Source: Neckera pumila (lineage: Eukaryota; Streptophyta; Bryopsida; Hypnales; Neckeraceae). Taken from it: a stretch of DNA of 64,000 bases. Positions 1-11,715 of the stretch are shown one piece after another. The notes beneath the pieces were generated by a model. It had not been told where the DNA came from. It searched no databases and was given only the letters and a program-made list of their open reading frames with translations. Positions within the stretch are counted from its first letter, which is position 1. Every line of letters begins with the position of its first letter. The stretch is from the NCBI GenBank assembly GCA_963969595.1, contig OZ018413.1, positions 4,368,711 through 4,432,710 on the forward strand. Direction: 5' to 3'. The position numbers and the translations under genes were made by a program.

Positions 1-117
1 ATTTGACGGTGACAAAGAAATGGGAAGAAGATGGCAAAGAAGAGGATGATGACAAAGAAGAGGATGGCGAAGAGGAGAATAATAATGATGCGACTGATAA
101 AAATAGGCACAATTTGG
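1..117 (+). pseudogene. acidic exon-like fragment at the window edge
   Basis: One frame reads without stops from the left edge and is very rich in Asp, Glu and Lys (runs such as EEDGKEEDDDKEEDGEE). It ends at a good splice donor, GTAAGT, after a codon for Leu. The composition resembles the acidic exon at 6387-6491, so this may be an exon of a related, duplicated gene whose body lies left of the window. No conserved domain is visible and the rest of the gene is missing. Function unknown. Confidence 0.3.
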
Positions 118-832
118 TAAGTATTTCATTTTATTTGATCATTTGAAGTCCATGTTTCTAGTAGACTTTCAAAATTTTATCCATAAATGATACCCATTTC
201 TAAGCTCATTAGAGAATAATATAAACAGAAGCTTGAAAATGCAATACAAGGCTTCTAGAATCATTAGATTATGTTTGAAAATGTAGAAATGATATATACA
301 TGTCTTTTTTTCTTCGACCTGCATTTGACACCAAAGCTCATGTTGTATATTTTGAGGAGACAATTCCAGCGGTATACAACACGTAAAAAACGGAATTTCT
401 ATGAACGATTTACGGCCTAAAAACGATTTCAGCACATTAAAATCTGATCTGAAATCTGCAAAATTGGAAGATTTTTTGGCTAAATCTTACCTGTGTAGTT
501 TCAGGGGAACTTTGAGGAGTTTTAAAAAATTGCTTGTAAGTCACGAAATTCAGAAAAAAAATCAAGTGAGCTAAAAGGTTATAATCTACATGTAATAAAT
601 ATTTTAACCCAAAATCTTCAAAAAGAAATTTCAAATAGAAGATTTTTTTGGCCTAAATCTACCAATTTTGTACTTTTTTTCTTTTCTTTTCAACGACCCC
701 TTCATTTAGGGTTTGCGCCACCTTCTTTTACATTGCCTCTACCACAAAGGATTGCAAGAGAGCTGCAACAAGGTTAAAAGAGAGAGATGTCCAAGAGAGA
801 TGGTCAAGAGGATTGGCCAGGGAGAGGGCTGT

Positions 833-1140
833 TGGCAAACTATTTGAAGAGGGCTGTTGGCAAGCTATTTGAAGAGTGCTCGTTGACGAGGAGACGGCTA
901 TTGGTGGATTGATCGGAAAGTGCTCGTTGACGAGGAGAAGGCTGCTAGTGGACTGATTGAAAAGTGCTCGTTGACGAGGAGACGACTACTGGCGAGCTGA
1001 TCGGAGACTGCTCGTTGACAAGAAGAGGGCTGCTAGTGGGCTGATCGGAGAGTGCTTGTTGCAAGTAGACAGTTTAAGGTAGGCTAATCGGAGAGTGCTT
1101 GTTAAAGAAGAGACGATATAAAGTGGGTTGTGAGCTTCCA
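833..1140. repeat. 44-bp minisatellite, about six copies
   Basis: The block starting TGCTCGTTGACGAGGAGA recurs at 877, 921, 965, 1009, 1053 and 1096, a spacing of 44 bp (43 for the last). The units are degenerate. The same unit occurs twice near 5522 and 5566, also 44 bp apart. Confidence 0.85.
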
Positions 1141-2800
1141 AATTGTCACTCGAAACTCTGGATTTTTTTTTTTGAAATGTGCAATTTAGAATAGGTAAAA
1201 TTATACAAAAAGACATAAAAAGAGTGTAGAACCAAAATAAGGTTGTATCATATCCATTATAGTATTTGGTCTAGTTTTGATTTTATACCTAAAACTTTCC
1301 CGAAACTTGACTAGAAATAGAGTTTAAATCATAAGATAGTGGGATTTGGACGATTGTAGTCACACAGCCCTAATAGGACTAATTTCCACTGGAAGGTGAC
1401 GATGCACGGCTAAATTGGTCCTAGGAACTCATAGTGAGCCATATGTCAGGTCCTAGGTTAGGTTTCAAATTTTCCATTAGATTAGCAAATTCCCCAAAAT
1501 CCCAGTTGTTAGCATGCAAGAGCCACTAAACTCAAAACGGACCTGTGGAGGAATCTACAGTCCAAAGATGGTGTTCTAGGATAAATCCCATGCTAGGAGT
1601 CCAACGGTGAAATTGATTCATCAAGGTTCCCTCATCAGCAAAAGAATCCGCGCCATCGACAATTCAAGGAGACGACCAATTTAGGCCTTCATTGACTAAT
1701 TGTGCCAGGTATAAAAATGCACCTCCACATCTTTTGTGGGGCTCCTTGAGAAGTTCCACAAAAATTCTTGGCATCTTCCAACTTACAAAAAAATCTTTTC
1801 CGGAGGTGAACCGTTCTAACCTCTAACGGGAATTTCTTGTAAATTATCCAAGTTGCGATAAAGTCTCATTAAAAATTAGGATAACTTGTTTTATGCTAAT
1901 AATGTGTACTAATAAGTTTTGCGGCATTCTAATAGCGGCAAGTATTTGTACCGGCAAGATTACTCTGGAATTAATCACGTCGCAAGATCCCTATGACGTT
2001 GACCGGCATTCCGGAGGCACACGATGGCAAAATAGCGTCAACAAGGAGTCTTTTCCTACCCCCTTTCACCTTCCGGAGACCCTAGGCTAGTTACTATTCT
2101 CAAAATAGAAAACCCCCAAGAGTTGGAATTTTATTGCGATTGGATTTTAAAACTAGAGTAGCCTACAATGGATTTTTGATCTTGATACAAGAAGTAGGAG
2201 GATTTTGGAGTAAAAATGGCGTTTTGGATCCAACGGCGCAGTCCGTTTGACATTTGAAGTTGATCTCCAAAAGTTAGGAGGTTGGTCCAGCATAGAGGGT
2301 AGAAAGTGAAATTTTAGAATTAGGATGAAAATCCAAGTTGATAAGGTTACTAGTAGGAATTTAGGGAGAGGGAATGAGCCCTTGGAAACCTACAAAAGGG
2401 CTCCACTTCCCTCTCTAGAATCACCCCTATACTTGTTTTTGGACTCGTGGGTCCAAGTCATTTTGGATATTTTGGCATTTGAAGCCAAAAACCTCTACGG
2501 CGTTTTTGGAGCACTTTTAGCTCCTTTTATTGTTGTATTTCAAGCTTTGAAGGTCCTTGGGGGTCCTTCTATCTTGCCTTGTGTACTCCTCGTGTACTTA
2601 TTTGTGTTTTCATACATTCTTGTAAGCTAACCCTTGTGTCTTGAGAGTCTTTTGTGTCACCCCCCTCTGTACCTTGGCAAATGCCGCTTTGGAGGGCCTT
2701 TAGTGTGTGAGTCATTTACTTTACCTCGTTATGCTAACTCGTATGTTCTCTTAAGTCAAGTTCTTACCTTCTTCTAACGTGTCTCTTGTTGAGTGGATCC
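1141..2800. other. gene-free stretch, unassigned
   Basis: No coding exon could be supported. The longest open frame, 2325-2630 (+), 101 codons with a hydrophobic C-terminal half, resembles nothing I know. A TATA-like TATAAAAATG sits near 1711. This could be decayed LTR or leader DNA of a retrotransposon, but I see no matching second LTR. Confidence 0.3.
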
Positions 2801-2803
2801 CCC

Positions 2804-3225
2804 TTTGGGACGGCAAAGCAATGACTTTCCTTACAAGTTCCTCTCTTTGTGTGTTTTGTTCCTTCTTCTAAAGTCTTTCTTGTCGTATGCCCCCCCCCCC
2901 CTTGGACGGCGAAGCTTTGAACCCACGATTAAGTCAAAGTCCTAGAGTACATGTTAAAACAATACCGGATGGCAAAGCTTTGAACCCCCGAAGTGCCATG
3001 AAGTCCTAGAGTTGGTGTAAAACCCAACTTGATGGCGAAGCTTCGAACCCCCCAAGTATTTAGCCCCAAAGTTTAGTTTCCAAGATCTTCTTGGAAAAGT
3101 CTAAAGTTTCGCTTCCAAGATTTTAGAGTCCTAGTGTGAGAAAGATAATATGTGACTTCGTAAGTTAGTTTTGTGTCCAAGAATTTAGGCCTAACCCTAC
3201 GGACGGTGAAGCTTTGAACCTAGTC
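2804..3225. repeat. degenerate 63-bp repeat block
   Basis: A motif of the form GGACGGCGAAGCTTTGAACC recurs at about 904, 967 and 1030 past position 2000 (2904, 2967, 3030; 63-bp period), with weaker copies near 2814 and 3201. The copies differ by several substitutions, so the array is old. No coding role is apparent. Confidence 0.65.
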
Positions 3226-3239
3226 CTAATTCTCTAGAA

Positions 3240-5170
3240 ATCTAGTTTAAGTTTGAATAAGTGGGTTCCCCTGAGGGAACTTGAGGTGTGTGTTTTGAGA
3301 AATTTTTGGAAACCAGCATACCAACAGCCAGCCACCAGTCACTATCAGCCAGCAAAAGCCAGCAGAGGCCAAGTATCCAGTAGCGAGCTGGTACCCAACA
3401 ACGGGCCGGTATCCAGCAAGCGAGTCGGTACCCAGTCGGGCCAGCAAACAGTTCGGGCTAGCTTGTTCCGATTTGCTAACTGATCACATACATTATGGCT
3501 AAAAACCAAATCAACACAGGATGATATCCCAAAAGGTCTCACTTTCTTTTTTTCTAATTTTTTACCAGTTAGGAGCTAGTTTAGAAAACACCAGTCATCA
3601 GAGTAGAAAAAAAACCCAATTAGGAGCTAATTTAGAAAACCCATAGTAGAAAGCCCAGTTACAAAGCTAGTTAGGAACCCAAAGATAGAAGTCCAGTATA
3701 ATTCAATTAGGAACTAGAGTTTCAAGGTCAACCTGCAACTAAAGAAAATAAAGAAGAAAGGGGAAGGGAATCAAATGCCTCCACGTCACACCTGTACACA
3801 AAGTTCGCACGTTCCACTCTTACACCCACACGTGAACACAAATAATGGAGGGGAATCAATAGAGGAAGAGATGAAGTAGGGAACCAAAGGAGAAAGACAA
3901 TAATAGTGACCTAGGTTTAGGATTAGGTAGGCTAGGGAGAAAATATCAAGAATTCGTGGAGACCGTTAGAAGGAGGATAAGAGTGATGCAAAACAAGAAA
4001 GGCGTAAGAGGGTAGGAGAGACATTAAAATTCTTGGCATTCGGGACCATCTTGTAAGACCACCATTAAAAGTTGGTGCAGTAGTACCAAAGTAGAAGAAA
4101 AGAGGAGAAAGAAAAGAAATTAAGGTGTAATATCGTCTTGAAAATTAAGTGGTGAGCTTTGGGAAGAAAAGCCAAAGAATTATCATGGACAAAGATACAT
4201 ATGAGCACGTAGACAATGTTGTCTCCAACACTAGTGTGATATTAAATTGATCCTTGGTATTTTTTCCTAATTAGCTCATAATTTTTTTAGTTAGTCTTTA
4301 ACCCAAGATAATTAGCAGAGATTAGCAAGAATTAAAAGTTTAGATTCAAAAGTCCATAGATTAGGAACAGGGGTTTCTAAAAACATATTATGCTAAAAAT
4401 TTGGCTTTGGATTGACCACGCTAGGTTAAGTTGAGCGGTCCAAGAAGGATGAATTTTGGTGAGCTTTGTTTTAAAGAACAATAAACCAAAATTAGAACTA
4501 GATTTAGAAAGTAGGAATTAATGTTAATTTAGAGGTCAACAAACTAGAATTAGTTTTGGGAAGTAGAAATTAAAACAAAATTAGAGGGTAAAAAGTCCAA
4601 TTAGAGCTAATTCGGAAAGTTAATTAGGATTTAAAATTTAGAATTAGAATCAGAAGGTTATGTGGGAAGTTTAATTTAGAAAAGGGAACTTAGGACCAGA
4701 ATTAGGCAGTTAATTTGGAGTTTTAATTAGAGATAACAATTTAGAATTATAATTAGCAAAGTTAATTTGGGAGTTTAGTTTAGGGGTTAAAATTGAGGAT
4801 TAGATTTCGGAAGTAAAAATCTAGAATTAATTAGAAGTGAAAAGATTAGAGTAATATTTAGAAGATAGAATGTAGGAGTTCAAGTCTAGAAGTCACTTTA
4901 GAAGCAAAAACTTAGAATTAATTTAAAAGTTAGAAATTTGGAGTAAAATCTAGACGGTAGAAATTTAGAGTAATATTTTGAAGTTAGAAAGTTAAGGTAA
5001 AAATTTAGAAGTAAATTCTCATAGGAAAAGTTAAAACTTAGGAGTAAAGTGAAAGGATAAAAAATTGAAGTTGAAAAAAACTAGAAGTAAAATTAAAGTA
5101 GAAGTAAAATACCTAGAGTCAAGGTAGAATACTAGAACAAGTCAAAGGTTAAAATGTAGATGTAGAAGGT
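3240..5170. other. low-complexity, purine-rich intergenic DNA
   Basis: A short CCAGC/AGCCAG-rich stretch (about 3310-3450) is followed by about 1.6 kb of degenerate A/G-rich sequence dominated by variants of TTAGAATTAG and GGAGTAAAA. No frame longer than about 75 codons persists and no exon, RNA gene or transposon end was recognised. Confidence 0.5.
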
Positions 5171-5504
5171 TAAAAGTCACAAACCAGTTGGAACAGTCAA
5201 CAAGTGGGAAATAAGCAAGAAACACAATGGAAGGAACATAGAATAGGTGAAGTGTCCGGAGAAGTTTTTTTTTTCCTGTATTACCTGGCTGGCCTTTAGG
5301 GCTAGAGACCAATTAGTAAATACTTGCACACAGATTATAGCTACTCCTACTGCCATCCACAAAACTAGGAAACATTAGCAAGTTCCATTGCTTGGAAGGC
5401 ACAGTGGGCTGCGCGCACAACACCCTTTTAAATAAAAAGTAGATAAAAGCTAAGAATAGGGTTGTATTCGCTCTATTACCAAGGGTGGATAATCTAGCGC
5501 CCAC

Positions 5505-5600
5505 ATGGGCAGATCAGAGAATACTCGTTGACAAGGTGAGGGTTTAGAGTGGGCAAATCGGAGAGTGCTTGAAGAGAGGGCTGTTGAAGGGTTGTTTTGG
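5505..5600. repeat. second copy of the 44-bp minisatellite (two units)
   Basis: Units beginning near 5522 and 5566 match the array at 833-1140, including the spacing. This suggests that the left 1.1 kb and the 5.5-kb region derive from a duplicated segment. Just downstream, about 5726-5800, a roughly 33-bp unit containing GATGAAGGCTGCGGTGTAAG is repeated twice. Confidence 0.65.
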
Positions 5601-5859
5601 CATTTCTAGTGAAGAAGAACTTACAAAAATTGCATTTGGTGGGATTTAGGTTGTCCTTGTTTGTTGCAAATACCTGGATTGTCATTACTTTGGAAGAGTG
5701 AGGGATGGTAGAGTAGGGCCACGTTTTGTTTGATGAAGGCTGCGGTGTAAGTAAACAAGTGATCTGATGAAGGCTGCGGTGTAAGTGAACGGGTGATCTG
5801 ATTTTGTTTTGGAAACCATGGAACTGATGTTTTCACTCCTTGCTTTTACTACATGTTAC

Positions 5860-8075
5860 TAGTAGAGACTCATGTTAGAGACTTGCTTGCAGATTCTCAA
5901 AGAGGCGGCTCTAGTTTTGCTTCGGCAGCGCACAACGACTGTAGAAATGGAAGCACATGGAGCAGACGATGAAGTCTAGCTTGGAAGCGAGGTTTAATTT
6001 CATACCTTTACTTTCATTATTGATGTTTTGGTAATTTCACGCTCTTTGCATTAGTGCTAGGATTAAACGTTTTCGATTTGGTTTCAGTTTCTACATGGTT
6101 TTTAATTCACCCAACCTAGGGAACCCACCCTTGTTGACAAGGGTACTTAGTAATGCGTCTATTGTAAGTATTGCAACTTCAAATAGTACATAGTGTAGGC
6201 ATTATTGCTTTTATACATTTGGATAAACTTATCTTAATAATGGTACATATTCTCTGTTTAAGACGTCTAATATTTTGGAGATTGTTGTCTCCCTGTATAA
6301 TACTTCATTCTGAATTGTATCCAAATTATGAAGCCTCGTTGACGAACACTCATCTTTTGTTCTTTTCAATGATATAAATTGATCAGATGAATGAAGAAGT
6401 GGTAACCAAAATTCAGTATATTGAGGTTGAGGACAAGGACGACAAAGACGACGTGAACAAGGACAATGGCGAGAAATGGGCACAATTGCAGCATTACCGA
6501 TTTTGCCTGCACTTCTAGATTTGTCACAACCACCAGTCTAAGTAAATGTAAATTCAACATATTATGAAGTTTATACAATTTCCAATACTTCTTGTATGTA
6601 TAGTTATTAGAAGCTAGGGAGACTATTCATGGACATGAATCCATTTGCACACCTTTCTTACAATTCCAAAACTTTGACCTTTAAAACTTTTAAATGTCTA
6701 AATTAAATTTTTTAATTTTGGCAGATTGCACCCACAAATCCAGACTATGAGTTCATTGACCTTAGTGATATTGAAAGTGTCAAGACAATATATTGCCAGT
6801 GCAATAAATGTAGTGTGGTTGCTAATACTTCTTTACCTTATAAGGAGACCATGTCCACTCCATCGCATATTCAAGCGTTGCCACCTTACAAGTCTATAAC
6901 GCCTCCATATATTGTGACCTTGCATATATATGTGCCAATTCGCCTTGGCCCCCGTCTTTAGATTACATACCTACATCTCCAACTATCCCTATCCGTGTGC
7001 AACAACAAGCTATAAGGCGCGTAAAAAGGGACTTTTATCATTTGTATCCTCGACACTCTTCGCGTATCGCAGAGCGTCTATGAAATTTAATGAATACGAA
7101 GTTTACATCACTTGATGTTAACTCTACTTTATTTTACATTATGATATTATATCTTCTTTTATACTCATATTGTATATTTTTCACTCGAAGGTTGTATCAC
7201 TTGATTCTGAAGAAGACAAAGAGCCAAGACATGATTGCCCACCTAATATAACGAGTGTGTTGGAGAGTGAGCAATTCCATCGCAAACAGCTGAAGGTGGA
7301 CTCTATAGGACTCATCAATACATTACGCATACAGCCATTTACAAAGTCACGCCTTTAGATTTCTCTTTGCTAAATGATTGTAATGGATGAGTTCCAACCA
7401 GTTGGCAAAATGGACGTCCAAAGATTGGAAAGTGAGTTTGTAAATGGTTAACGAGATGGTGACCGAGTTCTGTACATTTCACTATACAACAATTTTGAAA
7501 AATCTATGGAATTGAGTGAAGAAGAAATTGCAAGATGGAGTCCTCATTGGCAACACAGTAGTGAAGAATTTGAGAAAGTGTTGATGGCAGATGATGACCT
7601 TGTCCAATTGAGAAGTAAGATGTTTTATGTGTGGGACGAGAATCATCATTTGGCGGCATGGATGTGACACATCAACAATTATCATCCTCAAGAGTTCAAC
7701 TGGCACTACAAAGTTCATTGCATTGTATTGGATCCAAGAGGTCAAGTGGCAAACTTATTGTATGCCATGAGCAATGTCAACTAGTACGTTTGTTGTTTCA
7801 TTAAATTATATATGTGAGATTTAAATATGAATTGATTGTCATTGAATATATTTTTTATTCTATTTAAATTACAATGTGTAGGTCTACTAAGCACGATCAT
7901 GTCAAGAGCACAATTCCAAGTAGGTTGCGCCGAATAAGGAATTTTGGAGTTCTACCCCTTGCTGATTTCAAGGATCTCATTTCCCCTGAAGAGTACCAAT
8001 ATTGTGAGAAGGTGAAGGCAATGAGACCAAGTTGGTTTTCGTTGATAGTGAATGTCACTACACCATTGTAGAAGG
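5860..8075 (+). pseudogene. decayed multi-exon gene with ParB/sulfiredoxin-like DGNHR-type motif
   Basis: Exon-like pieces follow each other: an acidic ATG-initiated exon (6387-6491); 6725-6961, opening after a GCAG acceptor and carrying a CQCNKC cysteine cluster; 7188-7358; 7384-7783, with KMFYVWDENHHLAAWM followed after a stop by a WHYKV...LDPRGQ stretch; and 7883-8071 after a TGTAG acceptor. WDxNHxxxAW resembles the DGNHR motif of ParB/sulfiredoxin-type folds, with the Gly and Arg replaced here. In-frame stops lie at about 7450 and 7665 and the last piece ends early. I know of no named family; it may be a lineage-specific repetitive gene. Function unknown. Confidence 0.4.
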
Positions 8076-8259
8076 GTGACATAGCCAAACTTTGACCACA
8101 TTGTATTTTCAAAATAAATAAATAAATCTTAAAATTAAATTTGTACCAATTTTTTATTTTTTATTTTTTTAAGTTTTGAAAAAAAAAATTGTACAGCTTG
8201 TACTGTGGGTCACAACATGGGGACAAATTGGTGAACAAGCCTGAAATGGCCCTTTCTTG

Positions 8260-9100
8260 CCCCATATCTCTTCTAGACACGATAGCCGGCCATGAATGCT
8301 ATTAATTCATAGACAATTTTTTCGGATATAACCAAATCCAAAATGTTAAAAAAGACCAAAGTAAAATGGCATTTGTTACCGACTTGGGCATTTATGCCTC
8401 TAAAGTTATGTTATTTGGGTTATGTAACTGGGTGGCTACTTTTCAATGAGTAGACATTTTGGTATTCCATGACTTTCTTTGGAAATTTCTGAAAATTTTT
8501 CTTGACAACTTTTGTGTTTTTGGAACCAAATTGGACCATGCTTCTCAATAAAGCAATGTTTTGAACAATGTGATAAATTTAATATTTCATTAAATGCTAC
8601 CAAATGTCAATTGGTCATATCCTATGGGAAATTATTAGGACATGTGGTAAGTAGGAATGGCATACATATCGACGCGGATAAAGTAAAAAACCTTTCTAAC
8701 TTACCGATTCCTACCACTATTACCCAAGTTAGGGGCTTTGGGGGATATATTAGCTACTATAGGCGATTTATTTCTAATTATGCACAAATTACCTTACCTC
8801 TCACCACATTACTAAAAAAATGGAAGGTAGGATCTTAGCCAATTTAGACTTCTTAGTGTAGCAAAGCCTTTTTGCAATTCAAGAACAAATTGGTCACTAC
8901 ACCAATTTTAATTTTTCCAAATTAGAACACACCCTCCCATATTTATATAGATTGCAAGTAGGCAATTAATTAGTGTTGAGAGAAATTATACTACTATGGA
9001 AAGAGAAGGGTTGGATATGGTATATGATGTATAGAAATTTAGGCATTACCTATTAGGTTACAAAACTACCTTTATGTTGATCATCACGACCTGGTCTTAT
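8260..9100 (+). mobile_element. Ty3/gypsy retrotransposon fragment (reverse transcriptase to RNase H), broken
   Basis: Pieces in several frames match gypsy polymerase order: FGYNQI with DQSKMAFVTDLGIYA (about 8310-8400), FGLCN (about 8415-8430), a degenerate FLDNFCVFGTK where the catalytic YxDD box should be (about 8497-8530), then KCQL...GKLLGHVVSRNGI and VRGFGGYISYYRRF (8590-8775). RNase H pieces MEREGLDMVYD and KFRHYLLGYKT follow near 9000-9070. Stops and frameshifts separate the pieces, and no LTR, gag or integrase is seen. The element is dead and lies just 5' of the copia LTR in the same orientation. Confidence 0.8.
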
Positions 9101-9210
9101 GGTCCTTTCGCGAGGTTCATTATCTTATCAATCTCAAAACATAGACTATATATCTAAGTTTTGTTTAGAGTGATCATTTTAGGAGTACATACCTATTACT
9201 AGTATTACAA

Positions 9211-9413
9211 TTTAGATAAATTAGAGGATCTAGCATCTAGGGGTTATATCCCTTAGTAACGTTGTATCTCATGAACCTAAGGGTTGCGTCTTAGTAACTT
9301 GACCCTTCATGTTACTTTCTTCCTCTTATTTATTGAGGTTGTCTTGTGATAATACTTAATATATAATGAATGTTTTTTCTTTAAGTTATATGTAGGATTC
9401 TCTTTTGTACTCA
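9211..9413 (+). repeat. copia 5' LTR
   Basis: It shares sequence with 15117-15564 from TTTAGATAAATTAGAGG through TTTTGTACTCA. The primer-binding site follows four bases after its CA end. The left edge is set where similarity to the 3' LTR starts; it does not begin with the usual TG. Confidence 0.85.
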
Positions 9414-9416
9414 ATA

Positions 9417-9430
9417 TAGTATCAGAGCGA
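9417..9430 (+). other. primer-binding site, initiator tRNA-Met type
   Basis: AGTATCAGAGCG directly after the 5' LTR matches the usual copia TGGTATCAGAGC site, complementary to the 3' end of plant initiator tRNA-Met, with one or two changes. Confidence 0.75.
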
Positions 9431-9565
9431 TGCATATCATTTTTATATGTGTCTATTAGCATGTGTTTTTCAACACACAAAGTTATTCATGTAGAAGCAC
9501 ATAATGTATTCAAAGCAATTAGTTTGGATACATTTGATAAAAGAAATCTCAAAGCTTCTTACAAA

Positions 9566-9803
9566 CACTATAAGAAAACCGTATTCTTTGGGATGTTTTC
9601 ACTATTTTTTAGATAGCATTTTTGTGGACATTGAATAAAACAATCCATGTTTTTATGTCAACAATGATGTTCAATAAAACATCAATATGCTTTGTTGAAC
9701 ATCATTGTTGACATAAAAACATGGGTTGTTTTATTCAATGTCTACAAAAATGCATTCCAAAAAATAGTGAAAACATCCTAAAAAACATGGATTTCTTATA
9801 GTG
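9566..9803. mobile_element. CACTA-type foldback MITE in the copia leader (238 bp, TSD AAA)
   Basis: It begins CACTATAAGAAAACC and ends GGATTTCTTATAGTG, flanked on both sides by AAA (9563-9565 and 9804-9806). The ends and the 3-bp duplication are those of the CACTA (En/Spm) superfamily. The whole element is one inverted repeat: arms 9566-9674 and 9695-9803, 109 bp each and about 90% alike, around a 20-base loop. It has no coding capacity. Confidence 0.85.
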
Positions 9804-9831
9804 AAAGTAAATTTAATAGAAATTAATCATT

Positions 9832-10200
9832 ATGACATGTTTTCATAGAGTGACCAATAATAAAGATGTGAAAAGGTTTGATGGTACATTTTTCAATATT
9901 TGGAAACATTGCATGACGTTGTTGTTAAAGGCTGAGAGGTTTTGGCCAATAGTTGAAAGGACTCAACCAAAACCCATAGCATCTAATATTGAAGGTGCTC
10001 AAGCATTACCTTCCACCTGCAAAGGTAGCATTGTTGAGTGGGAGGATAAAGACACATTAGCCTTGTCTATAATTAACAATTGTCTTGAAAATTCCATCGT
10101 ATCACATATTCAACATTGTCAGTTGTTGTCTAATGCATGGAAACAATTATGTGACATGTATGAGACTAAAGATGTCATCTCTAGGATGTATTTATGAGAT
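9832..10200 (+). pseudogene. copia gag, N-terminal part
   Basis: A 121-codon frame with FDGTFFNIWKHCM, WEDKDTLALSIINNCL and NAWKQLCDMYE matches the gag (UBN2-type) capsid region of plant copia elements. It stops at a TGA near 10197; related sequence continues in other frames to about 10560, so the capsid frame is broken at least twice. Confidence 0.8.
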
Positions 10201-10572
10201 AAATTGCAAAGTCTCAAAATGAGAGACACCAAAAGTGTTCAGACAAAGTATGTTCACACATTTTGTTCTATTTTTAGAACAATTTTCTTCAATTGGAAGT
10301 CCAATTGATGAAGAAGATGCAATTTTATCTTTGATGAAAAGCATGCCAAGTGGCTACAAGGCTACAAGCTTTACTTATCCACTCTGAGGAGGTAACAAGG
10401 CCTAATACTTCAAGGACTAATTGCGGATCTCCTTTAAGAGGAGATACTATTGAAGGATCTTGGATTTGGTAATGACAATACAAAGGCTCTCTTTGTTGGT
10501 AAAAAATCGTGACCGTCATATCAAAAAAGGTTTGGACCTTATAAATCCTCTTTTGAAGATTTTAAGCCTACA

Positions 10573-10914
10573 ATGCAAGGAGACACTTCTTCAAGTAAAC
10601 TATTTTTTTATTCAAATAAAAGGAAATTGAAATGTTTTTACTATGAAAAGCTTGGTCATGCTATTAAAGATCGTAAAAGAATTGCAGATGAGAAAAGGCG
10701 AAGACTATCTGGTCAATCTAATCTAGCCACAGATGATAGTGCTAGATTATATGTTGCTAGTGCTTTATTTACCAAAGAAAAGGATCCTATTTGGTATGTT
10801 GACATTGGGGCTACTCAACACATTGCCCACAAACAGAGTTCTCTTATGACATATAGACTTGTAAGTAAAGGTCAAGTCGTTTACTTAGGTGATGAACATC
10901 CCATGAGGTTATAG
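10573..10914 (+). pseudogene. copia nucleocapsid knuckle and protease
   Basis: LKCFYYEKLGHAIKDRK (about 10627-10677) aligns with the CCHC zinc knuckle, but the second and fourth Cys are replaced. WYVDIGATQHIA (about 10792-10827) aligns with the retropepsin active site D-S-G-A-T/S, with Ile in place of Ser. A stop at 10912 cuts the protease short. Confidence 0.8.
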
Positions 10915-10991
10915 GTGAAGGAGATACATCTATTATACTAAACAATGGTCAAGTAAAAACCATACCCAACGTCCTCCATGTTTCTGGCTTA

Positions 10992-11715
10992 ATGAAAAAC
11001 TTATTTTCAGTCAAAAAGCTAGATGAAGCTAGAGGGCAAATGAACATTAAGTCTGGTCTATGTACACTTAGAGCACTTATAATAGCAACTTGTAAGTTAG
11101 AAAATGACTTATACAAGCTAGGACAAGCATCCTCTACGTGTCTTGTTGCTCTTCCTACAATTGGTTCAGAGATTGACAAGACCGAATTGTGGCATAAACG
11201 GCTTTGCCACATAAATTATACACGACTATCACAACTTGTCACAAATTCCATGCTCTTAGGTTTGGAAAATCTTAATACCAAAAATATTAGCCAATGTACT
11301 TCATGTATACAAGGAAAGCAATATAGGGACAAATTTCCGAAGAAAGGTGGAACCTGTGCCAAAGAAGTTTTGGAGCTTATCCATTCGGATATTTGTGGAC
11401 AAATGCAGACATCCACACACTCAAGTTCTACATATTTCATTACCTTCATTGATGATTACACTCATTATACTATAATATACCTTCTATAGCAAAAGTCTGA
11501 AGCTTTTGAAAAATTTAAACAATATAAGCAAATGGTTGAAAACCAAGTGAATAAAACCTTAAAGGTTCTTCTTGCTAATAACGGCAGAGAATATATATCC
11601 CTTGAGTTCACAAAATTTTGTGAAAATCATGGAATTTTATGTCAATTTACAGTTCCCTACACCCTTCAATAAAATGGGGTGGCAGAACGACGTAATAGAA
11701 TATTGTTCTTCTATT
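10992..11715 (+). pseudogene. copia integrase
   Basis: WHKRLCHINYTRL and CTSC give the HHCC zinc-binding N-terminus (about 11190-11310). The catalytic core shows the first Asp in IHSDICG (about 11380) and the second in FIDDYTHY (about 11445). The third acidic residue would be the Glu of NGVAERRN (about 11680), reached only after TAG at 11487-11489 and another stop just before it. The protein is therefore not made in one piece. Confidence 0.85.
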
